Below, piece after piece: positions 23,460 through 35,300 of a DNA stretch of 64,000 bases. The stretch is from Tubiluchus corallicola (Eukaryota; Priapulida; Priapulimorpha; Priapulimorphida; Tubiluchidae): positions 36,542 through 100,541 of the forward strand of contig JAQGDQ010000761.1 in NCBI GenBank assembly GCA_030141605.1, written 5' to 3'. The position numbers were made by a program, and so were the translations under genes. The notes under the pieces are model-generated. The model saw only the letters and a list, made by a program, of their open reading frames with translations, did not search any database and was not told the DNA's origin. Within the stretch, counting starts at the first letter, position 1. Each line of letters starts with the position of its first letter.

Positions 23460-23826
23460 CAGTCAGACCTCTCTATACTGCCCACTTTGGGATAGGAAAA
23501 AAGTTGGTGTTGTAGCAAGTTTGGTTTTATAATGAGCTGTGTTAACCCTTATAGGGTCACAATTTTTTACAACCGATTTTGTTAACGGGGGCTAAAAAAT
23601 TACCCCCACCATAATTCGCCCACCTTTTGATAAACCGCCGTGTTTCATTAGTAAACAGCATAGTTTGTGGTTATGCTGTTGGTATTTCTCCATTGAACAC
23701 ATACATTAATTTGCCTGACTAATGGTGGGGTAATGGGTAGTGGTATAATGGGCTATTCTTATATATAGTTGAATACAACTGTTTCATTCGTGGCCATTTT
23801 GCAGACAGTATAACGAAGTTTGACTG
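23460..23826. mobile_element. TA-flanked MITE (Tc1/mariner/pogo type)
   Basis: The left end CAGTCAGACCTCTCTATACTG and the complement of the right end (CAGTCAAACTTCGTTATACTG) are imperfect inverted repeats, flanked by TA at 23458-23459 and 23827-23828. It lies 140 bp past the IFT20 stop, so it may be part of the 3' untranslated region. No transposase seen. Confidence 0.75.
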
Positions 23827-24406
23827 TATTATATTGCTTCATTCAAAACTGTGCCAAAATACAACACAGTTCAAAAAACAGCAGATTTACTGGTTATTTC
23901 TCCTGTTTAGTTGTCAGTACAATGGCTGGTAAGGTGCTCATTAATAACCTGGCATCTGGGCAAGCATCTTTCCTATTAGTTTAATTATTTAATTAATGAA
24001 CTGTCTCACATCAAAACTTCTTCTCGGTAACTTGTGTAGATTTGCCTTATTTTCATACTGACGTGTTTTGGTTGCTCTATTATGGTTATGGCACTAAGCA
24101 GCTTATGTCTATGTCACTTTTCTGACATTGCCTATGGAAATGAGCATGGACTCTAAATCTGTCAGAAAAGTGCCGCAGAAATTAGCAAAAAGTATCAATG
24201 AAATGTAGCGTAAATCAGTAAGGTGGGTGCTAGCGAAAGTATTGTCTTCAAGTCTGCAATGCTAATTCTCTCGTGTTACTTATGAATGTATTTCTAGGTG
24301 CTTTTGTGCATACACACAGTGCTAACATCAGTAGGTACGCTGTGTTAGAATCTAGCCTTGCTTATATTTGCCAAAGACTGACTAAATACTGTACTGTACA
24401 GGGTGT
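23827..24406. other. Unassigned
   Basis: No gene, RNA or repeat recognised. Confidence 0.3.
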
Positions 24407-25041
24407 CTCATTAGTTTATTACTGTACTATACAGGGTGTCTCATAAGTCTCTATAAAATGTTTTTTGCACACAAAGCAAAATGTTTGAAAATAGGCACAA
24501 ATGTAATTCCTTGGACAATTTCTTTAGTAAAATTAGTTGAAATGTGAAAAAAATTACTGTGCTAGCCACTAGTAGGCATACCTTCGTGAACCTCAAGAGC
24601 CTCAGAGACCAATCCAATTGTAAGTCAGGTATCTTGCATTGAGAGCCTCTCGCAGCTCATGAGTGGTGAGGAAGGGTGACATCTTGTTGAAAGACTACAT
24701 TGATATAATAGCAAGAGAATAGTGTGGATCATGTGCTGCTCTGAATTTCTGCCAAACTTCACTTGCTAATTGGAGATCATCGGGATAAACTGGTTTTGCA
24801 CATTATTTTTAATGTTGCCATCGTCACCATGGCAACAGGGTTTCAAGGGAAAAACAAATGAAGAATTTCCAAAGGCTATTTATATTCATCTAAGAGCTTG
24901 CTGAGATTAGAGAAAAATTTAAAAACAAGATTGAAGTGCCCAGTGACTTTTGAGACACCCTGTACAACCTATTGTAATACTGACTTTTGAGACATCCTGT
25001 ACAACCTATTGTAATACTGACTTTTGAGATACCCTGTACAA
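24407..25041 (-). mobile_element. Mariner-like element with multiplied terminal repeats
   Basis: The left side has two TACAGGGTGTCTCAT.AGT ends (24407 and 24430). The right side has three inverted counterparts, GACTTTTGAGAYAYCCTGTACA, spaced 37 bp apart (about 24944, 24981 and 25018). The terminal sequence is typical of mariner relatives. On the minus strand an eroded frame contains ASEVWQKFRAAHDPHYSLAI and ELREALNARYLTYNWIG, possibly transposase remains, with stops. Confidence 0.6.
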
Positions 25042-26375
25042 TTATTAGGTTTATAATAAAAAAATTACTTTTGAACATCCGTGCTTCTTCAAAGTGAAAT
25101 CCAGTACTCAGCGATAAAAACGTACTCAATGACGGTAAGTGTGGCAGGAACAGAACCTGTGTGAATTATAGAAGGATAATCCACTAAGAGGAGTTACCGA
25201 ACCAGCAGAGGTGTCTTAACCAAGTTCAGGTGTGTGGAAATTGTTCCTGAACGAGGTAGACGGTTGAGGACAGTTTGGCAGATGAAGCTGCATGCTCAAA
25301 AGCAGTTTTCCCGGTAATCACCCTCCCAGTTACACAGGAGCTCAGCAACGCAGACATATAAGAGTTTGAGGACAGTTTTATGGTAATTACTTGTTTAAAA
25401 AAAAGAAATATATCAACATAAAAAAGTTAAAATCTGTTTTATTTTTTTTATTTATTATTTTACATTAGTTTTATGGTTATTGTATTCCATCAAAGTGCAC
25501 AAACCTTCTACATATCACAGTTTTTTAATTCTAAAATTCTTATTTTTAATTGTTGTATTTTTACCCTGCTTGTAACAAATTTAATTTTTTATTATCATAT
25601 AGTTGTATTATTTACGAACTAACAGTAACTTGAAATTTAAGAGTTTTGTAAATTTTGATGAATAAACCTGCAATAATATGGCAATAACAATCTAGAGCTT
25701 TTATTGATTTTTCTATTCAGACATTTAAATTACAGGATATAAAAAAACATTCGTGAAGTACAAAACTATTTATTACATATCTGTGCATATCAAAATAGTA
25801 TCACAGTTTTTTAAATGGCAAAGCACTTAAAGTGTGTGTGTGTGTGTGCGTGTGTGTGGCACTGTGTGCTTGCATAGCAAAATCATCCATAAGTCGGCTA
25901 TTAAGCTTTTCTAGTTATTCACATATCCTGAATTTCCATTTCATTTTCATCTGATTTGTTATGCTACAACTTTAGTACTGAAGAGGACGAAATTCAAGCT
26001 GTCAATAAGTTCATTCTGTTAGTCGAGCTTGCTGAAGTTGATTCTGTTTGCGTGGAAACGAGAAATTACAGGTTTTCTACTATAAGGCCTCCTTAGTGGG
26101 AGAGCAAAATGAACTAGGGTGCGTACAAAGGATGCTGTAAATTGGTAAACCAAGACTAGCTTAACTCGTGTCGGTGTTCTGCCCGCGGTGAAACGACCAA
26201 AGGCGGTGCGTTCGCCATACAAATAGTTTCAACATAACATGGCAGCTCCCGTTGGGTTGTTAACTGAAAATGTGATTTCTCCTTGTTAATTAAAAATAAC
26301 GTCGCCATTGAAGTGTTTATATTTGTATCATCGTATGTTTATGTCGAAACTTTAGCTTCTGATCTTGGTTACGGA
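25042..26375. other. Unassigned; includes TG microsatellite and family F fragment
   Basis: A (TG)n run lies at 25833-25858. Positions 25864-25965 are a minus-strand fragment of family F (GTGTGCTTGCATAGCAAAATC...TATTCACATATCCTGAAT). The remainder is unassigned and would contain the promoter of the C22orf39-like gene. Confidence 0.45.
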
Positions 26376-29300
26376 ATGCCTAATTCTGAGCGATCGTCTA
26401 ACGCCATGCCTGGTGCAAGTGAACATGACAATTTAGATGATTTTCCAAAGGACTCATGGATGGTAATTTCTGTAGGACTTACTACAGTTCTGTAGAACTG
26501 AATGTAGGTGTTGTGGCAGCCTGACAGGACTGATTTTGTCTCATTAGCCAGGCTAATTATAATCGTCTAAGATCTGTAAAATGAGACATTCGGCACGCAA
26601 AGTATTTGGTGTCTAATGATGTCCATTGGCCATGCTTTTGATGTGAATGTAAGGTAAAAAAGTCAAAAGAAAAGGCATAGGAAAAACTGAAATAACCCTA
26701 ACCCAACCAAAGCCAAAATTAATTGTGACTTTTTCCTAACCGAAATTGTGACTATTGCCAATCATTGTGAATATTACCTCCCTTGACTAGGTAATACTAA
26801 TAGTAGTAGTAGTAGTAAATCTCCAGTAGTTATAATATAACTTTTGAGACAAATAGTTCTTCGACTGTAATTGCGACAAATTGCACATTCAATAGATTGT
26901 CATCAACACCTAGGTGGCTCCACTGGCAGGTTTTCTCACTATAATATATAATCCAGCATCCTTGTTACAGGCATGTTCCAATTAGCACGGTGATTAAATT
27001 TCAATGGATGATGTTCATAGTGCCTATCTAATTTTGATTTAAATAAATTTACAGATGTTGCTGTTCTCACATCACAGGGCAATCTATTCCAGATTTCTGG
27101 CATCGTACAAGAAAAATAGTCGTATTTACCAGTTTTGTGTGCAGTTCTTGATTTATGAAGAATAGGACCTGATCATGCTGTGCGATGTACTTCTAATTTA
27201 ACAGGACAATCATCATCACAGATATAAACTCCAGATACATATTTGTATACATCAATTAGCTGGCCACGTAAACGTCTAAAAGCTAATGTAGTTAAACCTA
27301 TTCGTTTTAACTGACTTTCATACGTCAAGTTCATTAGTTCCGGTAACATATTGAAAGCTCTCATTTGGACAGTTTCGACTGGGTCCACTATATATGCCCT
27401 AGGACTATTCCAAAATAATAGGCAGAATAAGTGTGATATAATAAATAAATGAAACAACTCAGAGTGAAAGCTGGATCTGGTGGATACCTTTCAGTTTATT
27501 TGCCAGCCTCGTCGTTAAAACTCACCTGATTAAAGATAGCCTTGGTGTAAGAGTACTATGGTTTCAATTGTGCCAACACTCCCCTCTGTCACTTTGGTTA
27601 CATCCTACTTGTGCCATAGGCATTACCACTTAACTGTTAACCTCTCCCAATCTGGACTTCCCTTTTGTAAGCTAGCTGTAACATTACCACCTGAAAGGAC
27701 AAAAAAGGGGTACCTGATGTAGGTTTCAGAAAAATCTCCTCAAAAAATTATATTACTTTATAGCAATTTTGTGCACAATTATGTCCCAAAAAACTTTCCA
27801 TGCAAATCTGAATTACTTAGCTTTTCGGTTACCTACTAGAAAGACTTAAGTAACTAGAAAAGAAAATTTTTAATTATTTAAAATGTTTTCACCAATTGGT
27901 AGACTGTTGCTGACTCACCCTCCAGGGTGCGCCACTCACTAGCCAAAAACGTATTTTTAATCTTATTGGCAAGATACAGTAATTAAAAATTTTACTTACT
28001 TGGTGACGAATGCTTTGATTATTTTTTCAAACTTTACTCAATGTTATCTAAACTTGTTTCAAATGACCTGTTGTCACAATGGCTGTTACTAACCGTCATC
28101 GCGGGAGTTTAAATTTACATGTTTTATACAGCATGACTGCCGATTGCAAAAAGTCCTGCATGCAAAAAGGCAGTATGTAAGTGATATAAAATTTCAAGAC
28201 GAATTTGTTAAGCTTTATGTTTATGGAGGGTTTTTTGTGCTATGAAAGTGTGTTGCTATGAAACTGTTTTCAATAAAATAGTTTATTTTGCTTAAATCTG
28301 TGCAGCTTGATGTTTTCTGTCAGTGATCTGATATTGGTTAGCTGCAGTCCCGATAAGCACATGACACCACGGCTGTTGTTGTTTTATGCAGAGCTCGGCA
28401 AAACACGAATCTTTTAATTTTAAATCATTCAGTTTTACTTATTGTGTAACACATTTAATACGGGAGAGATCGCATGGTAGTCGCGAGGGCGGGACAACAC
28501 GCGCAAATGTGTGTAACACATGTGCTTTCCTTTCTATTAAAACTGCTTGTGATTACGTAACATATTTTACACACTGGGCTGCCGTCCGCTCATAGCAGAG
28601 GCAGGACGGATGACACCGCAGCCCACACCGTGCGGCATGTCTTAATTATGTCATTCAACGCCTCACCTATAAAGATTGAATAATAGAGTCAGTAGAAATG
28701 ACAATTTATTATTGAGTTTTAAACTTTAAATAAGGAACGACCAGCTTACCTACAGGAACAGAGTGTGTGAGAAAAGCCTGTGAAATGTGAACAGAGCTGC
28801 GCATGCTACGAAAGACACGACCACTGACAAGGGTCTACAACAGACCTTCCCTTCTTATAAGCTCAGGTGTGCACGTGACTAGTGGCTTTTACCAACACAA
28901 GGTCAGAATACGAGTCTATGTGCTAGATAAAGCCACGTTCACATGCACACCTGAGAAGTCTACTGTATTCCCCTGCCAGCATTACATTTCATTTCATCAC
29001 AGCCCGGTAGTACAATATGAACAGGTTTTTATGCATAGTGAGATGACTCGTATGCTATTATTGTAAGGATTGTTTATGTGGTCATCTGCTGTTCATTTAC
29101 GTATGCAACGTTTTGTTTTGTTCATCTAGGTGAGTCCTTGTGAAGTGTATTGGGAAGAATATAGAGAATGTACAAGTAAGTGGCTGCATTATTATCTGGT
29201 GTATTATTCGTAGGGTTACCATACGTCTGGGTTTCCCCCTTACACGTCCTCTTTTTGGGCCTCTGTCCGGGCGTCCGGGTTTTCAACAAATCGGCAGTTT

Positions 29301-32300
29301 GTCCGAGTTTTCCCTCAATCTGTAAGTATGTACGGACGTTGCCAACTGCAGAAGCGTACGACAGTACGAGACAAAGAAAAGTTCATTAATTTTCACGGCG
29401 TATTCACTAACGACTTAAAATGGTGTCAGCTTCCGGGAGCCATGTTGTTTGTGCAACTGGTAAAAGTTAATTAGAAAGTAGCAATGCCGAAACGACAGAT
29501 GAATGCATTTACAGATGAAGAAAGTTAGAAATGAAGGTCAACTACCCGTGTCCTCTTTTTCAACTCGGACAATATAGTAACCCTAATTATTCATTGTTTT
29601 TCGTTGTTATATGCTGTACATTTGGTTTATCTCATCAGAATCTCGAAATTGTTCAGGGGTTGTTTTAGAGGACAAGAAAAGGGGCACCTGAAATAGGTTT
29701 CAGAAGAATCGCCTTAAAAAATTCTATTACTTTATAGCAATTTTATGCGCATATCTTACTCGCACTGAAATGAATTTTAGTTGGTAATCATTTTAAGTTT
29801 CCTGCAATACTGTTCCGAAGTCGCCATTACATGATGTCGTGCACTAAACATAAATCAAGGGAAGAGAAAGGAATGTTAAATTATGTCTCAAAAGACTTTC
29901 CTGCTAGAAAGACTTATGTAACTAGAAAAGAAAATTATTAATTATTAAAATTTTTTTCACCAATTTGTAAAATGTCGCTGACTCACCCTCCAAGGTGCAC
30001 CACTCACTAACCAAAAATGTATTTTTAGTTTTATTGGGGGCCTGGGGGGGAGTAAACCCCTACCGGGCGCATCCCCCGGGTGGCGGATGGGGGACCCCTG
30101 GCTCACGAGCCAGGGTGCTCCGAATATTCAAATGAGGAGCTGTGGACCAAATCCTTCAGGATAGACCTAGCAAGTCACAGAAGTACTTTTTGCTCAAGTA
30201 ACTGATGGCGAACACAACTGTGTTCGCCGGCTGACAGATGAAAATCTACCAGGAGGATGGTGAGAAAGTGAGAAAGTTTTATTGGCAAGATACTGTAATT
30301 TAAAATTTTACTTAGTTAGCAACGTGTGTGCTACGAATGCTCTGATTATTTTTTCAAACTTTGCTCAATGTTATCAAAACTTGTTTCAAATGACCTACCA
30401 TTGAAATGGCTGCGTCTAACGGTCATCGCGGGAGTTTAAATTTACATGTTTTATACAGCATGACTGCCGATTGAAGTCCTGCATGCAAAAAGGCAGTATG
30501 TAAGCGATATAAAATTTCAAAACGAATTTTTCAAGCTTTATGTTTATGAAGGGTTTTCTTGAGCTTTAAGGCACAGACCAGATGGAGCTCGTAGTTAAAA
30601 TTAGTGGGGTGCTACCTCAGAAAATTCTTCGCTATTATTTGTAATTTTAATGTTGTAATTTGTAATTGTAATTTTAAACAAACAAACATACGAAAATTTA
30701 TGCATAAACTTGATAAAATCGTAAACAAAAAAATTTTTGCATACGAATAGCTTAAGTTGTCGTACAACTGAACGAATAGCAGTTCAAAAATACCGGAACA
30801 CGGTTTTTTAAGCACGCGACAACTGACAACAACCTGTGTGAATGACAGTACTTTCTCTACCTAGCAGCAGACGCTAGCAGTGCAGCATGCAGAGTGTTAT
30901 CTCAGACACGTGCACATGGCTTCATGCGCACAACAGCTAAAACGCACCACTGTGCTGGGCTGTAAAGCAAACGCTACTACCCTCACGTGCTCTGGTTCCG
31001 TACAAGTATAAAGAAACAACTAAAGAAAAAAGATCTATTATATTTGTATCTGCATGTCTGGCTGATGTAACTCTTGTTAAAGGAAAGCACAAGTCACTCA
31101 GTATGTTGGGTTTATTTTACTGTTATCATTTAAACTGTTTGTGGTGTGCTAGAGGAAAGAACAAGTCACTCACTATGTTGGGTTCATTTCACTGTTATCA
31201 CTTAAACTCTTTGTGCTGTGCTAGAGGGAAGAACAAGTCACTCAGTATGTTGGGTTCATTTTACTGTTATCACTTAAACTTTTTATGGTGTGCTAGAGGA
31301 AAGAACAAGTCACTCAGTATGTTGGGTTTATTTTACTGTTATCACTTAAACTGTTTGTGGCTTGCTAGAGGAAATAACAAGTCACTCAGTATGTTGGGTT
31401 TATTTTACTGTTATCACTTAAACTGTTTGTGGTGTGCTAAAGGAAAGAACAAGTCACTCAGTACGATGGGTTCATTTTACTGTTGTCACTTAAACTTAGA
31501 AAAGATAACAAAGAACTGCCTGTAAAGCATGAATTTAAAATATACTACCCCTGAGTAGAAATTTTCAGACGTCGTGGTTGTCGCCATTCACTTGAAAATC
31601 ATGATGCAACTGGGAGACTTCGTGATTTTTTATAAGCGCGTCGTGGCTTTCCGTAATCCCACACTGCTTAAACAAATTCTGCAGTTTACCTAATATTCAC
31701 GCAAAAATATTACAAAATTAGCTTCTAATTTTTTTTGTAAAAGCAAACTTTTGATGAAGATTGTCAGTGTGCCACTTTTCTTGAAAGACGAATGACATCA
31801 TTGGTAGAATGAAGGGTGTTCAAAATGGGAGCGCTGAAGCACGAAGTGATAGCGACTTTAAAGTAATTTTACTAATTACTCGAGGTGCTTATTGCAGTTT
31901 TATTATTAAACCACTACGGCCAAATCACGTTGAAAACACCAGTTCTCGGCTGATCACCGAAGGTAAGCGACGTAGAGCCTGGTTAGTATTTGTATCAGTG
32001 ACTGCCTAGGAATACCAGGTGCTGTAGGCTTTCGGGATGCCCACACTGTATCTCGACACTAGGTGGAGGAGCTGTACAAGCACCCAACGGCTTGAGGGCG
32101 GAGGAGGTCAAGTGACCCAACTGCCATGTGTAGAGGAGTAAACCTTCCAAATCAGGAGTGGAGCCCCGAAGGTGGACCAGTGCAGCATGCTCACTGACTC
32201 CGGCAGCTTCTGCAGCCAACCTGGTGCCAAACGTATCGCTCTGCTTTCCTTTGGACTACACCAGCGAGGAAGAGAGGGGGTTGTCTGGGTAACCCAGGAT

Positions 32301-35300
32301 CTCCATACACCTTGCCCAGGCGTGCGCCCTGGAGAAGCCACTCCAGTGGTTCTAGGATCGCACTGCTCAGCCACAGTCGACGCTGCAGCTCCATCAATGT
32401 GATCAATAACTGACTCTCTTGGTGCACACTCCGTTGTCTTCCGAGACAGAAGGATGCCAATCAACTGTTATTAAACCTCTCAAACATTTTTCATGAACAT
32501 TGAAATTAGTGTTGCTGTGAATACACTTTTTGCCGGATAGTGAATAACGGATATCATCAAAAGTTTCCTCAAACTGACTTCCGGATTCGGATTATAACTG
32601 GTTAGATTAGCTAAATTCGTATCGAATATGCGGATCAGTTCGGATAATGAAAAATTAGTAAATGTTTACAAACCATAGCGTTTTCATTTTGTCTTCATCT
32701 TAATATCGGATACGAGTATCTGTAAAACTTCGCAAATATCACCATTTTGCATCACGTCTCCACTGAACTCCTTTCTATTTCATTTCTCTTCTCATTTTCT
32801 CTATCTTTGTCTATTATTTTATCTTAACTATCTATCTAGTTTTTATCATTCCATTCTGTAGCAATAATGTTTTCTTTATCACACGATTCACTTTAAATTT
32901 TCAGATTATTTTCATTACTTTTTTTTATCTTTCACTGTGTGGGACAACCTAACAAGCCCTGCTTTTTGATTGCCCGCAACACATTTACATTTGCATATGT
33001 AGCAAACCTAAACTATGGTATATCTAAACTAGTTATGTGCTCAAAGTAAACTGTATACGAATTTACTAAGCAACATACAACAGCGATAATTCTCTTGTTT
33101 ATCTTTCAACCCCACTGTGTTTTGAGAGTCAAGTTAATATATTTGTAATGATGCTGTACATAATGTTGTTTAGACACCAGTATTAAAGGAAGTAGCGATA
33201 TCACTACGTTTGTTTATCATAGGTTGACTTACGTCTAAAGACAGTTTGAATCATTTTTTCCAAAATTTACTTCCTATTATGTATCTTACTGTTTGTTATT
33301 CATTGAATTATTGATAACTTTTTGTTTCTTTTAATTTTTTAATTGTCTATTTGTGTTGATGTGAAATAAATAAACAAGTAAACAAATAAATAAACAAATT
33401 TTTGGATATAAATCGGATATCCGGAGCAACACTAATTGAAATACGCCTAACCTCTTAGAAGGCTTGTCCTTTCCTTTAATGATCTGCGTAGATAATGGTG
33501 ACATTTAAGACACTCATTCGTAGCTGAAATTTGTTTTCTAAGAAGTAATTTTTGTCTGCAACATTTTTTCTGCTCTAGTTTTATTTAGAAGTTTCTCTAT
33601 AATGTTGCAGGACTACGGGGAAGATTTCATCAGTATTTTATACATGGAGAAACCAAAGTTTGCACTCCACTGTGGAATGATTACAGAAACTGCATCAAGT
33701 GGCGAAAGAGTAACGACAAGGCTGCCCTGGTAAGATTTACCATAATAATGCCTTTACACAGGTTCATTGTGCGCACGTGCAGTTTTTGTAGGTCAAAGGT
33801 TAAATGTACCACGGCAATGCGTCTTAACTACGACTGTGACATGCGGTCAGCTGCATCAGTTCAGTATCTTCAGTTTTTTGTAGGTCAAAGGTTAAATGTA
33901 CCCCGGCAATGCGTCTTAACTATGACTGTGACATGCGGTCACAAAGGTTAAATGTACCCCGGCAATGCGTCTTAACTATGACTGTGACATGCGGTCAGCT
34001 GCATCAGTTCAGTATCTTCAGTTTGTTGCAGGTCAAAGGTTAAATGTACCACCGCAATGCGTCTTAACGACGACTGTGACATGCGGTCAGCTGCATCAGT
34101 TCAGTAACTTCAGTTGTTTTACGTGGACTTTACTTAATTATGCATTAGTCTGTGCGCAGAGTGATTTACTAGCAGGATCTTGCTTAGGAACAAGAAAAAA
34201 TAAACTAGGTAAGATTCTAGCTAGCTGTTAAAACGGTTACTATTACGGCAGCATGGACTGCGAGGCGTTGTCAAGTGTACACAAATGTGTTGTCCGGTAC
34301 ATTTAACCTTTGACCTTTTCAGGATCATCGTCAATCGCTGGAACTGCGAAAAGATTTATTCTGGCGTGTCTGATAATTTTTTACAAATCTGTAAATTCTG
34401 TTGATGGTATTAATTTTTTACTATGTTTATTTTCTTGCCATTATTGATTCTATGAAGGCCAGTTGTTGCTTTTTGTTGTTTTTTATTTCAAAAAATTCAC
34501 TTAAATGTATATAACTTGTGTGAGTTGGCAGTGTGCAAATAATAATAATAATAATAATAATATAACTTGTTCTCATGTACACTGTCATATGTTTTAGTCT
34601 TATTTAAGGAAAATAGGATGATTTTTGATATCCTCCCCCATTTTGAAGTACAGTAAGAAGCGTTTCTGGTAATTAAATAATAAGTTAAAAACGTAGCTGG
34701 GTACCCGACTAGCAATGATGCCATAGTAGGGTGTTGCACATGTTTGCAAAAGTGAAAATTGCTGTACAACATTCAGTGTGTTGCACGAATTCCTACTGTA
34801 TTCGCGCACAAGGTCTCGTACGTTTGTGCTACATCACAACTGTACGACATCTGAAATGCGAGGTACAGCACCTGTTTTTTATGTTTCGCATTTCCAAGAT
34901 GCGGGAGTTAGTACTGAACTAACTAGCGCATGGCGAACTGCATGTAACAGCTAAGAACTAGCCACGCGATCACGAAATTAGTTTTCTGTAATAATAATTT
35001 CTTCACTAGTATTTTCTAGGTTAGATTGTTTTGAGCTGTAGTTTAAGGTTCGGTCTGATTTTCTTTCAAGCAAGCACATGTATTAGCCATATAATTGTTG
35101 ATAAATTTAAAACATCTCTGTCATTAATTTAGTACCTCTTTAACACTTGTTCTGTCAGTAAAAAATTTCTGTATTTATTGTTGTTAACATGTAATTGTCC
35201 ATAAAATCAGTGTATTTCACCAAATGTATTTTGCAAGTTCATAAACAGGGTAAATAATCGTACATTAATATTTACTAACCGTCATTTTTTACTAATGTCT

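Noticed and set aside
30038-30130. HDV-like self-cleaving ribozyme
   Set aside because: The GC-rich start suggested it, but I could not pair the required P1 and P2 helices.
31103-31525. 140-codon plus-strand frame with a 24-residue repeat
   Set aside because: It is the 72-bp tandem array of repeat family C; the frame is open only because the period is a multiple of three.
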